Source: JASHVB01 sp049522565 (GTDB lineage: Bacteria > Pseudomonadota > Alphaproteobacteria > Acetobacterales > Acetobacteraceae). From it: a stretch of DNA of 8,544 nt. The stretch lies in the NCBI GenBank assembly GCA_049522565.1, contig JBEKNT010000297.1, positions 1-8,544 of the forward strand, in the 5' to 3' direction. Under the pieces are notes generated by a model. The model ran no database searches, had not been told where the DNA came from, and saw nothing but the letters and a program-made list of their open reading frames with translations. Each line of letters begins with the position of its first letter. The first letter of the stretch is position 1. The position numbers and the translations under genes are program-made. Below, one piece after another: positions 1-6,522 of the stretch.

Positions 1-58
1 CCCGATCGCCCTCACCCGGCGCTTCGCGCCGACCTCTCCCGCTATTGGCGGGAGAGGT
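1..58. repeat. Intergenic palindromic repeat (double hairpin) after hpf
   Basis: Two adjacent inverted repeats fill the space left of the hpf stop codon. The first has arms CGGCGC (17-22) and GCGCCG (26-31) around a TTC loop. The second has perfect 11-bp arms, ACCTCTCCCGC (32-42) and GCGGGAGAGGT (48-58), around a 5-nt loop. The wording, CTCACCCGGCG then GCGCCGACCTCTCCC, resembles short palindromic repeats commonly scattered between genes in GC-rich Proteobacteria; that is recalled, not searched. On the + strand the second hairpin is followed by four T, so it could weakly terminate rightward transcription arriving from the left. Read from the hpf side it lacks a U tract, so it is not a convincing intrinsic terminator for hpf. 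Confidence 0.65.
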
Positions 59-60
59 TT

Positions 61-657
61 TCAAGTTTCGATCCAGCCGATATTGCCGTCGCTGCGCCGA
101 TACACCACGTTCAATGCGCCGCTCGTGCGGTTGCGGAACATCAGCAGCGGCTGGTCGGCGAGGTCCATTCGCATCACCGCCTCGTCCACCGAGAGCGAAC
201 TGATCTCGGCCGGTTGCTCGGCAATTACCGTCGCAATCGCGCCGCTCACCATCGCGCCGTCGAGTGCCGTGCCATTCACCTCGTCAGCTTCGCTGTCCGT
301 CTCGGCTGGCTCCAGCACGAATTGCCGCGCCGCCTCCGGCCGTTCGCGATTGGCCAGGTCCCGCGCATGCTCGTTCACCCGGCGGCGATAGCGGCGCAGC
401 CGCTTGGCGATATGCTCGGCCGCGTCATCGAAGGCTGTGTTGGCGTCCAACGCCTCGCCCTCGCCGCGCAGGCGCAGGCCGCGCCCCGCGTGCAGGTTGA
501 TGTCGCAGGTGAAAAAGCTGCGCGCGCGGCTGAAGGTGACATTCGCCTCCTGCGCATGGCCGAAATACTTCGTGGCGATGTTTTCCAGGTGCGCCGACAC
601 CCGGACGCACAATGCGTCGGACAGGTCGAGTTGCTTGCCGGAAACCGTGATCTGCAT
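61..657 (-). CDS. hpf: Ribosome hibernation promoting factor, long form (HPF/RaiA family)
   Basis: 198-residue cytoplasmic protein of the long HPF type, which binds the small subunit and pairs 70S ribosomes into inactive 100S dimers in slow growth or stationary phase. Residues 1-105 form the ribosome-binding domain: it begins MQITVSGKQLDLSDAL and ends with a basic helix, AEHIAKRLRRYRRR. Residues about 106-150 are an acidic, low-complexity linker. Residues about 153-198 match the C-terminal dimerisation domain (SVDEAVMRMDL, then LLMFRNRTSGALNVVYRRSDGNIGWIE). Short HPF and YfiA lack this second domain, so the long form is clear. The ATG has a strong Shine-Dalgarno. The gene lies 72 bp downstream of rpoN in the same direction, the usual proteobacterial arrangement; ptsN often follows but would be off the left edge. 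Confidence 0.93.
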   Translation of the reverse strand: MQITVSGKQLDLSDALCVRVSAHLENIATKYFGHAQEANVTFSRARSFFTCDINLHAGRGLRLRGEGEALDANTAFDDAAEHIAKRLRRYRRRVNEHARDLANRERPEAARQFVLEPAETDSEADEVNGTALDGAMVSGAIATVIAEQPAEISSLSVDEAVMRMDLADQPLLMFRNRTSGALNVVYRRSDGNIGWIET

Positions 658-660
658 ATG

Positions 661-671
661 CCTCTCCCCTT
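661..671 (-). promoter_or_regulatory. Ribosome binding site of hpf
   Basis: On the minus strand the sequence AAGGGGAGAGG ends 3 nt before the hpf ATG, and its AGGGGAG core sits about 6 nt upstream. It is the best Shine-Dalgarno in the leftward block and fixes the start at 657. By contrast, no clear Shine-Dalgarno precedes rpoN. Confidence 0.7.
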
Positions 672-729
672 GGCTGGAAATGACGCGAGAGACGCACCCG
701 GGGCGCCTGTCCCGGTCTTGAGCCGGGCA

Positions 730-2229
730 TCAGGCCGGCACGGCTTTCTCCCGCCGGCGCTGCACCGAATTGGGGATGTGCAGCGCCTCCCGGTATTTGG
801 CCACGGTCCGGCGGGCAATGTCCACGCCTTCCCGCCGCAGCACGACGACGATCGCGTCATCGGACAACACGTCTTCCGGACCTTCCGCGTCGATCATGCC
901 GCGAATCCGGTGACGCACCGCTTCGGCGCTGTGTTCCTCGCCGTCGGTACCATGCAGCGCCGTCGTGAAGAAATACTTAAGCTCGTAGGTGCCGCGTGGC
1001 GTGGCGATGTATTTGCTCGAGGTGACGCGGCTGACGGTGCTTTCGTGCATCTCCACCGCTTCGGCGATGTCGCGCAGGATCAGCGGACGCAGATGCGCCA
1101 CACCGTGTTGCAGGAAGCCATCCTGCTGGCGCACGATCTCGGCGGCGACCCGCAGGATGGTCTGCGCGCGCTGTTGCAGCGAGCGCACCAGCCAGTTGGC
1201 GTTGGCCAGGCGCTCGGTCAGGAACACCCGCTCCTCCTTTTTCGCGCGCGGGGCGACGCGGGCATAAAACCGCTCGTTGACCAGCACGCGCGGCATGGTG
1301 AGGGGATTCAATTCGATCAGCCACGTGCCGTCCGGGCCGGCGCGCATCAGGATATCGGGGATGATGAGCTGGGCAGGCTGGCTGTCCCAGGTGGCGGCGG
1401 GCTTCGGATCGAGCGCGCGGATCTCGCCGATCATGTCGGCGAGATCCTCGGAATCGACGCCGCACAGGGCCATCAGCTTGCGGGTTTCGCGCCGCGCCAG
1501 CAGTTCCAGGTTGTCGAGCAGGACCTGCATCGCCGGATCGAGGCGATTGAGGTCGGCGAGCTGGGCGGCGAGGCATTCCTTCAGGTCGCGCGCGAACAGC
1601 CCGGGCGGATCGAAGCGCATCATGCGCCCGCGCACCGCCTCCACCTGCTCCAGCGGCAGCGCCATTGCCTCGGCGATCGCCGCGGGCTCCGCGGTCAGCC
1701 GGCCGGCCGGGCAAAGCAGGGCGATCAGGTGCGCGCCGATCATCCGGTCCACCGGATCGGCGAAGGACAGCCGGAGCTGTTCGCCGAGATAGTCGCGCAG
1801 CGGGCGGCGGCCGTCCTCCAGGTCTTCGATCCCGCGGTCGTCGGTTTCGAACCCCGGATCGCCGCCGCGGCCATCGATCCGCCCGAGCATCCCGGCGCCG
1901 TCGGCCACCCCACCGGCGTCGTAGGTTTCGGCGTTGTCGGTATCGAGCGGCGCGGCGCTCTCGGACGGCAGGGTGCCGGCGTTCGCCGCCTCGACGGCAT
2001 CCGCCGGCGCCGCGTCCGGAAGGACGACCTGGTCCAGCGCCGCCTGCTCGCGGGGCGGCTCGTCGCGGGCCTCATCGCGCTCCAGCAGCGGGTTGCGCTC
2101 CAGCTCCTCCTCGACGAAGGCGGCGACCTCGATGTTGGAGTATTGCAGCAGCTTGATCGCCTGACGCAGTTGCGGCGTCATGACCAAGGTCTGGCTTTGG
2201 CGCAGATCGAGACGAGGGGCGATCGCCAT
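730..2229 (-). CDS. rpoN: RNA polymerase sigma-54 factor
   Basis: 499 residues, a normal length for sigma-54, the alternative sigma factor that recognises -24/-12 promoters and needs an AAA+ enhancer-binding activator. Region I is present at the N-terminus (LDLRQSQTLVMTPQLRQAIKLL, about residues 8-29), the part that contacts the activator. An acidic, Ala/Pro-rich region II follows at about 50-135, then the core-binding region with FDPPGLFARDLKECL. A helix-turn-helix lies at about 395-421 (HESTVSRVTSSKYIATPRG). The diagnostic RpoN box, ARRTVAKYRE, is intact at 472-481 and reads the -24 element. The ATG at 2229 gives the usual alphaproteobacterial N-terminus, although no strong Shine-Dalgarno is visible. 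It lies between lptB and hpf, its common location. The 98-bp gap upstream suggests a promoter of its own in addition to read-through from the lpt genes. Confidence 0.97.
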   Translation of the reverse strand: MAIAPRLDLRQSQTLVMTPQLRQAIKLLQYSNIEVAAFVEEELERNPLLERDEARDEPPREQAALDQVVLPDAAPADAVEAANAGTLPSESAAPLDTDNAETYDAGGVADGAGMLGRIDGRGGDPGFETDDRGIEDLEDGRRPLRDYLGEQLRLSFADPVDRMIGAHLIALLCPAGRLTAEPAAIAEAMALPLEQVEAVRGRMMRFDPPGLFARDLKECLAAQLADLNRLDPAMQVLLDNLELLARRETRKLMALCGVDSEDLADMIGEIRALDPKPAATWDSQPAQLIIPDILMRAGPDGTWLIELNPLTMPRVLVNERFYARVAPRAKKEERVFLTERLANANWLVRSLQQRAQTILRVAAEIVRQQDGFLQHGVAHLRPLILRDIAEAVEMHESTVSRVTSSKYIATPRGTYELKYFFTTALHGTDGEEHSAEAVRHRIRGMIDAEGPEDVLSDDAIVVVLRREGVDIARRTVAKYREALHIPNSVQRRREKAVPA

Positions 2230-2296
2230 GGCCAGCAGCTATCGGGCGGGGACGGATGGGGTCAACGGGATCAGGCGCCTACTCTTGGGATACAGA

Positions 2297-2312
2297 TGCA
2301 AGAAGCGTGCAA
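2297..2312 (-). promoter_or_regulatory. Putative sigma-54 (-24/-12) promoter upstream of rpoN
   Basis: Minus-strand sequence TTGCACGCTTCTTGCA. The sigma-54 consensus is TGGCACG-N4-TTGCA; the only mismatch in the fixed positions is T for the first G of the GG pair. Spacing between the two elements is exact. The flanking bases also partly fit the extended consensus. A start about 12 nt downstream of the -12 GC would leave a leader of roughly 55-60 nt before the rpoN ATG. The position, inside the lptB-rpoN gap and pointing at rpoN, suggests autoregulation, which is known for some rhizobial rpoN genes. No enhancer-binding-protein site was identified. The weakness is loss of one of the two conserved -24 Gs. 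Confidence 0.4.
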
Positions 2313-2327
2313 CTGTGCACCGGCACC

Positions 2328-3272
2328 TTATAGACTGAATCTTTCCCCCAGGTAAACGCGGCGCACGTCCTCATGCGCCACCACCTCGTCCGGCCGGCCC
2401 TCCATCAGCACCTTGCCGTCGTGCATGATATAGGCGCGGTCGATGATCTCCAGCGTCTCGCGCACGTTGTGGTCGGTGATCAGCACGCCGATGCCGCGGT
2501 GCTTCAGATGGCCGACCAGGTCGCGGATCTCGTTGACGGCGATCGGGTCGATGCCGGCCAGCGGTTCGTCGAGCAGAATGTAGGAGGGCTGGGTGGCCAG
2601 GGCGCGGGCGATCTCGACCCGGCGCCGCTCGCCGCCGGACAGCGCCAGGGAGGGAGTGCGGCGCAGGTGGCCGATGCCGAACTCCGCCAGCAGCTCGTCG
2701 CACATCAGGTCGCGGGTGTCCGGGTCGGGCTCGACCACCTCCAGCGCGGCCTTGATGTTTTGCTCGACGTTGAGGCCGCGGAACACGCTGGCTTCCTGCG
2801 GCAGGTAGCCGATGCCGAGCCGGGCGCGGCGATACATCGGCAGCGAGGTGATATCGGCCCCGTCCAGGCTGATCGAGCCGGTATCGGGCTTCACCAACCC
2901 GACGATCATATAGAAGGTGGTGGTCTTGCCGGCCCCGTTGGGCCCCAGCAGTCCGACGACCTCGCCCCGCCGCAGCTCGATCGAGACGTTCCGCACCACC
3001 GGGCGCTTGCGGTAGGTCTTGCCGACGCCGCGCGCCACCAGGCCGCCGCCGCCCAGCAACACGCGGAAGTCACGCTGCCCGCTGCGTTCCACGCCGGCCT
3101 TTTCACCGCCGCCTCGGTCGGCGCCGCTTCGGTCGCTGCTGCTTCGGTCGGCGCCGCTTCGGTCGGCGCCAATCCTGTCGCCGCCGAGTCTGTCACCGCC
3201 CAGTGTGTCACCGCCGAGTCTGTCACCGCCCAGTCGGTCGCTGCCGGCTCGGTCCCCGGGACGGCGGCTCAT
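2328..3272 (-). CDS. lptB: LPS export ABC transporter ATP-binding protein LptB with repetitive N-terminal extension
   Basis: 314-residue ATPase that, with LptF and LptG, drives lipopolysaccharide extraction from the inner membrane into the LptC-LptA bridge. All ABC motifs are present: Walker A GPNGAGKT (110-117), Q-loop Gln159 in YLPQEASVF, signature LSGGE (211-215), Walker B YILLDEP (231-237) with catalytic Glu236, and the H-loop His268 in ITDHNVRE. The ending VYLGERFSL is typical of LptB. Canonical LptB is about 240 residues and would begin near residue 71-78; here about 70 residues precede it, mostly a pentapeptide array. The ATG at 3272 overlaps the lptA stop (ATGA), which supports translation from the long start. 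GTG codons at 3062 and 3038 would give a canonical-length protein, but I see no Shine-Dalgarno before the 3062 codon. Confidence 0.95.
   Translation of the reverse strand: MSRRPGDRAGSDRLGGDRLGGDTLGGDRLGGDRIGADRSGADRSSSDRSGADRGGGEKAGVERSGQRDFRVLLGGGGLVARGVGKTYRKRPVVRNVSIELRRGEVVGLLGPNGAGKTTTFYMIVGLVKPDTGSISLDGADITSLPMYRRARLGIGYLPQEASVFRGLNVEQNIKAALEVVEPDPDTRDLMCDELLAEFGIGHLRRTPSLALSGGERRRVEIARALATQPSYILLDEPLAGIDPIAVNEIRDLVGHLKHRGIGVLITDHNVRETLEIIDRAYIMHDGKVLMEGRPDEVVAHEDVRRVYLGERFSL
3081..3260 (-). repeat. 15-bp tandem repeat encoding 12 pentapeptides in LptB
   Basis: Residues 5-64 of LptB divide into twelve 5-residue units of the form x-[GASV]-[DE]-[RTK]-x: for example GSDRL, GGDRL, GGDTL, GGDRI, GADRS, SSDRS. 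On the + strand the DNA repeats every 15 bp with variants of GTCACCGCCGAGTCT near 3180-3240 and CGGTCGGCGCCGCTT near 3115-3170. Units at the end away from the ABC domain are Leu-type and most alike; those nearer the domain are Ser-type and degenerate, ending GGEKA and GVERS. The peptide is hydrophilic with balanced charge and no predicted fold, and is not the A(D/N)Lxx pentapeptide family. Because 15 is a multiple of three, slippage would change length without a frameshift. Confidence 0.85.
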
Positions 3273-4285
3273 GGCGGTTTTCCCGCGCCCGGCGAGGGAT
3301 GGGTCGGCGCGACCCCGGCCTGGTTGGTCTGATCATTCGGAGTCACCAGGCCCTGCACCCGTCCGGTGTTGCCCGCGAGCAAGCGCGAAATGCCTGTCTT
3401 CAGGTCAACCTCGGCCTCCGACCCGTCGAGTTGGTTCTGGCCGCGGGTGATCCGCACCTTGCCGGCGACTCGGGCGATGCCGGTGTCCGGGACGTAAACC
3501 GCCCGGTCGCCGGTGACCACGTCGGTGACGGTGCGCACCACCACGTGGCCATAGGCCTCGACCTTCTCCAGCTTGCCTGAACTCGCCAGCGGATCCTGGG
3601 CCGCGGCGGGCGCCGCGGGCTTCGCCGCCACCTGCGTCGCCGCCGGGGACGGCGCGGCCGGTGCCGCGGTGGTGTAGGCCACCAGCGTATCCGCCTGGAG
3701 CCGGCGGCCGTCGTTGGTCACCGCCACCGCGTCGCCCCGCGCCACGGCCATGTGCCGCTGCGACCAGTACTCCATGTCGTCGCGCGCGGTGAGGATTTGC
3801 GTTGGCGTGGTCAGCTTGAGGTTGTGCCCGGTGATCACCAGGACCGCCTGGTCCAGGTCATAGGTCGCCTCGTCGCCCTGAATCCGGTCGGTCTGGGTGA
3901 AGATGTGCACGTTGCCCTCGGCCCGCACCCGGTACACCTCGTTGCCGCCGGTGTCGGTGTCCCCGGTCAGGCCCGGTTGTGCCGGTTGGGCGGCGCCGGA
4001 GGCCGCGGTCCCGCCCTTCTTGCGATACCAGGCGATCAGCCGGTCCGCCGTGACGGTGACGTTGTCCCGCACCGCCTTGGCGTTGCCGACGGCGACGACC
4101 TCCTGCTGCACCTGGTGCCATTCGATGCCATCGTCGGCGGTGACGGCGAGCGGCCCGCCATGCGAGAGGTCGATCTGCTGCGCCGCAAGCGGGGTCGCCA
4201 CGAGGCAAGCGGCGAGACAGGCCAGCAGCGCCTTGCCGGCCCCCCTGCCCGCCCCCGCCGCGCGTCCGTTCTGCGCAGCCCTCAC
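3269..4285 (-). CDS. lptA: Periplasmic LPS transport protein LptA (OstA-like), enlarged
   Basis: 338 residues starting at a GTG codon that overlaps the lptC stop (GTGA). LptA forms the periplasmic beta-jellyroll bridge that carries LPS from LptC to LptD. A signal peptide is visible: hydrophobic core about 18-34 (KALLACLAACLVATPLAA) with likely cleavage after Ala35, before QQIDLSHGG. The OstA-type repeats of short strands follow: LAVTADDGIEWH, EVVAVGNAKAVRDNVTVTADRLIAWY, RVRAEGNVHIFTQTDRIQGDEATYDL, then a later block, VEAYGHVVVRTVTDVVTGDRAVYVPDTGIARVAGKVRIT. E. coli LptA is about 185 residues; this one is nearly twice as long, with a Gly/Ala/Pro insert at 91-113 and an Ala/Pro/Lys segment at 206-233 separating two beta blocks. 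The tail from about 314 is polar and Pro-rich. The neighbouring lptC and lptB make the assignment firm. Confidence 0.93.
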   Translation of the reverse strand: MRAAQNGRAAGAGRGAGKALLACLAACLVATPLAAQQIDLSHGGPLAVTADDGIEWHQVQQEVVAVGNAKAVRDNVTVTADRLIAWYRKKGGTAASGAAQPAQPGLTGDTDTGGNEVYRVRAEGNVHIFTQTDRIQGDEATYDLDQAVLVITGHNLKLTTPTQILTARDDMEYWSQRHMAVARGDAVAVTNDGRRLQADTLVAYTTAAPAAPSPAATQVAAKPAAPAAAQDPLASSGKLEKVEAYGHVVVRTVTDVVTGDRAVYVPDTGIARVAGKVRITRGQNQLDGSEAEVDLKTGISRLLAGNTGRVQGLVTPNDQTNQAGVAPTHPSPGAGKPP

Positions 4286-5070
4286 CGCGGAGCCACCGCC
4301 GGTGATGCCGCGGAAGGTGCCACTGGCGGAGCCGCCGCCGGGGTCGTCTCGGGGGACGCCGACGACGACGCCTCCGGGGCCGGCCCCGAGGATGCTGCAT
4401 TCAGCAGGAGGTGAGCCGGGCCGGCGAATTGAATCGTGGCTCCCTTGTCGAGCAAGGTGAAGCCTCCCTGGGCGTCCAGGGTGCCGAACGGACCCTCGGC
4501 ATGCACCGGCTCGGCGCCGGCAGCGGCGCCGTTTTTCATGTCGATGGAGGCGCTGGCGGTGACCAGCGTCGTCCCGTCGTCGCGATACAGGGTGACGTCG
4601 TGCGACAGGTCGAGCTGGTTGCTGTGCTGGATGAACACGCCCTGCTTGGCCTGGAGCATGAGCCAGGTGCCGTCCTGGAGCGTAATGTCGCCCTTCGGTG
4701 TCGTGAGATTGACGCGTTCCGGACCGGCCTTCTGCGCGGTCGCCGCGGTCAGCGTGTAGGGGCGGCCCCGCTCGTCGGTCCCGTGGTAGCGCGCGTCGAT
4801 CAACTGCGCGCCTTCGATCTCACTGCTGACGCGCCGGAAGGCCAGGCGGGCCTCGTCCTTGGCGCGGTCGAACTCCGGCCAGAGCGCGATGCTGGCCAGC
4901 AGCGCCAGCGCGAGCGCCGGCAGCAGGAACTTGGTGAGGGTGATCGCGATGTGCCGGCGGGCCAGGTGGCGCGAGGTCGGCAGCCGCCGCATGCGCGCCG
5001 CCGCGGCGACGGCCAGCTTCGCGGCCGGGCGGCGTTGCGTGGTCACCGTGCTGGCGGGTTGCAGGCTCAT
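4282..5070 (-). CDS. lptC: LPS export inner-membrane protein LptC
   Basis: 262-residue bitopic membrane protein that links the LptBFG complex to LptA. An Arg-rich cytoplasmic segment (residues 1-41) is followed by one membrane helix at about 42-64 (ITLTKFLLPALALALLASIAL). The periplasmic LptC/OstA-like beta domain covers about 65-225, with strands such as GRPYTLTAATAQ, VNLTTPKGDITL, WLMLQAKQGVFI and LDLSHDVTLYRDDGT. The last 35 residues are Ala/Pro/Ser-rich and probably disordered. The ATG overlaps the kdsD stop by 4 nt and the stop overlaps the lptA GTG by 4 nt. The family is poorly conserved, so the call rests on topology, the beta-strand pattern and position between kdsD and lptA, which together are convincing. 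Confidence 0.92.
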   Translation of the reverse strand: MSLQPASTVTTQRRPAAKLAVAAAARMRRLPTSRHLARRHIAITLTKFLLPALALALLASIALWPEFDRAKDEARLAFRRVSSEIEGAQLIDARYHGTDERGRPYTLTAATAQKAGPERVNLTTPKGDITLQDGTWLMLQAKQGVFIQHSNQLDLSHDVTLYRDDGTTLVTASASIDMKNGAAAGAEPVHAEGPFGTLDAQGGFTLLDKGATIQFAGPAHLLLNAASSGPAPEASSSASPETTPAAAPPVAPSAASPAVAPR

Positions 5071-6062
5071 GCCAGCCCCGCGCGTAGCAAGTCGTGGATA
5101 TGCAGGATACCGACCGGCCGACGGGCGGCGTCAACGACGAACAGCGCGGTGATCGGCCGCTCGCGGGCGTTCATCGCGTGCAGCGCCTCGGCGGCGAGCG
5201 CATCGGGGCCGATGGTGCGCGGGGCCGGGGTCATGATCTCTCCCAGCTGGCGGGACAGCAGGTCGGGACCCATGGCGCGGCGCAGGTCGCCGTCCGTCAG
5301 GATGCCGGCCAGCCGGCCATCCGTGCCGCGAACGCCGAGGCAGCCGAAGCGCTTCTCGGTCATCAGCAGCAAGGCGCGATCCATCGGCATGTCGGGCGGT
5401 CCCAGCGGCACGGCGTCGCCGGTATGCATCAGCTCGCGCACGCGCCGGAGGCGGGAGCCCAGCTTGCCGCCCGGGTGGAATTGGCGGAAATCGGCGGCGG
5501 TGAAGCCGCGGCGCGTGAACAGGGCGACGGCGAGAGCGTCGCCGAGCGCCATTTGCATGGTGGTGGAGGTGGTCGGCGCCAGGCCCATCGGGCAGGCCTC
5601 GGCCGCCGCGGGGAGCAATAACGCAACGTCGGCGGCGGCGGCGAGGGTGGAGCCGGCCCGGGTCGTGATCGCCACCAGCGGCAGGGCGAAGCGGCGGGTG
5701 TGATCGACCAGGTCGGCGAGTTCCGCGGTCTCGCCGGAGTTGGACAGCGCCAGGACCGCGTCGCCGGCGACGATCATGCCCAGATCGCCGTGCGAGGCCT
5801 CCGCGGGATGCACGAACAGCGCGGGCGTGCCGGTGGAAGCCAGGGTGGCGGCGATCTTGCGCGCCACATGGCCGGATTTGCCCATGCCGGACACCACGAC
5901 CCGGCCGGTGACCCCGTCCAGCAGATCGACCGCGCGGGTGAAGCTGGCGTCCAGCGCGGCCGCGAGCGCGCGCAGGCCGGCCGCCTCGGTACCGAGCACC
6001 GAGCGGGCGACGTCCAGATCGGCCCCGTCGGAAAAAACGGCGGCGGCAACAGCGGCGGTCAT
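5067..6062 (-). CDS. kdsD: D-arabinose-5-phosphate isomerase (KdsD/KpsF family)
   Basis: 331 residues from the ATG at 6062, close to the 328 of E. coli KdsD. It interconverts ribulose 5-phosphate and arabinose 5-phosphate, the precursor of KDO in LPS. The N-terminal SIS domain carries GMGKSGH (59-65), HPAEASHGDLGM (85-96), SNSGET (107-112) and APTTSTT (162-168); FHPGGKLG (195-202) follows, with His196 matching the position of the catalytic His of E. coli KdsD. Two CBS domains occupy about 212-331 (GILTDGDLRRAMG, then GILHIHDLLRAG). The frame extends up to a TTG at 6131, but ATG 6062 is preferred: it gives family length, a GGGGGA run lies upstream, and the likely promoter overlaps the longer version. 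It is the first gene of the operon. Confidence 0.94.
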   Translation of the reverse strand: MTAAVAAAVFSDGADLDVARSVLGTEAAGLRALAAALDASFTRAVDLLDGVTGRVVVSGMGKSGHVARKIAATLASTGTPALFVHPAEASHGDLGMIVAGDAVLALSNSGETAELADLVDHTRRFALPLVAITTRAGSTLAAAADVALLLPAAAEACPMGLAPTTSTTMQMALGDALAVALFTRRGFTAADFRQFHPGGKLGSRLRRVRELMHTGDAVPLGPPDMPMDRALLLMTEKRFGCLGVRGTDGRLAGILTDGDLRRAMGPDLLSRQLGEIMTPAPRTIGPDALAAEALHAMNARERPITALFVVDAARRPVGILHIHDLLRAGLA

Positions 6063-6101
6063 CAGTGACGGAATCCCCCGAAGTGTTGCGACGCAGCGAT
6101 C

Positions 6102-6131
6102 TCTATGGCCCTCGGCGGCGGGCAGGGTCAA
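6102..6131 (-). promoter_or_regulatory. Candidate housekeeping promoter of the kdsD-lptCAB operon
   Basis: On the minus strand TTGACC (6131-6126) and CATAGA (6107-6102) are separated by 18 bp, resembling an alphaproteobacterial sigma-70-type promoter with a good -35 and a weak -10. Transcription would begin near 6095 and give a leader of about 30-35 nt before the kdsD ATG. A perfect -35 hexamer, TTGACA, lies a little upstream (6148-6143) but has no acceptable -10 at 17 bp. Confidence 0.35.
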
Positions 6132-6522
6132 CCGTCAGAGCATGTCAAAGCGTTACTTGGCGTCGCGGCAGCGGACAGGCTGGTATTCTCATGGCAGGTG
6201 GCTCCGGACTGTCATTCCACACAGCATACCGACCCGACAAATCCCCGGACGAGACGCCGGTGTGAGCGCGGCGTCATTGCGCGGCGCGGTGTGACGGCCG
6301 TTGCGGTCGCCCATGCCGTCGCGCTGTCCGACGGGGCGCGGGATCATCGGGCGCGTTCACTTTCCGTTCACCATTTTGAGGTAGGCTGATTCTGCCGACC
6401 AAAAATGGCGGCTCCCCAAGGGGATCGCGCTCCGCACGATCAGGCCTGGCGAAAAACTCGTGACTCCGATGCCCTGCGAAACGGCGCGGATGCCGCCTTT
6501 CGCATGAAGCGCGAGACGTGGC
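6132..6522. other. Divergent intergenic region, no gene recognised
   Basis: About 390 bp between the kdsD promoter area and the rightward protease gene. Frames here give only Arg-rich or Pro-rich translations with no recognisable protein, so I call no gene. The left part (6240-6350) is very GC-rich. An AT-richer island at about 6355-6410 contains a tandem 7-bp direct repeat described separately. A short hairpin, TCCCC-AA-GGGGA, lies at 6413-6424. No RNA gene or terminator was found. Confidence 0.6.
6354..6387 (+). promoter_or_regulatory. Tandem direct repeat (7+4+7) with possible -10, upstream of the protease gene
   Basis: CGTTCAC occurs twice, at 6354-6360 and 6365-6371, separated by TTTC. 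The 11-bp period puts both copies on the same face of the helix, the layout used by OmpR/PhoB-family response regulators. Ten bases after the second copy is TAGGCT (6382-6387), which keeps the key A2 and T6 of a -10 hexamer. In PhoB-type promoters the box replaces the -35 at about this distance. Transcription would point right, with a leader of roughly 130 nt before 6523. Each copy matches the Pho-box half CTGTCAT at only 4 of 7 bases, so the regulator is unknown. Confidence 0.28.

Noticed and set aside
658..729. Promoter or terminator in the rpoN-hpf gap
   Set aside because: Only a 5-bp stem around the rpoN stop was seen, with no U tract, no sigma-54 element and no convincing -35/-10. Co-transcription with rpoN is the simpler view.
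214..2355. A 713-codon open frame on the + strand opposite hpf and rpoN
   Set aside because: It is antisense to two firmly identified genes, and its His/Gln/Arg-rich translation has no recognisable domain. Long antisense frames are expected at this GC content.
3081..3260. CRISPR array
   Set aside because: The 15-bp units are directly adjacent with no spacers, and lie inside a coding frame.
2373..3332. A 319-codon + strand frame opposite lptB, with a repetitive Ser-Val-Ala tail
   Set aside because: The repeats are just the antisense reading of the LptB pentapeptide DNA, and the rest mirrors the conserved ABC domain.
6143..6148. Perfect -35 hexamer TTGACA (minus strand) for kdsD
   Set aside because: The base run 17 bp downstream is CTGCCC, not a usable -10. 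The neighbouring TTGACC with CATAGA is a better pair.
6394..6412. Imperfect inverted repeat GCCGACCA / TGGCGGC around AAAA
   Set aside because: One arm needs a bulge and there is no T tract or clear relation to a promoter. Too weak to call an operator or terminator.
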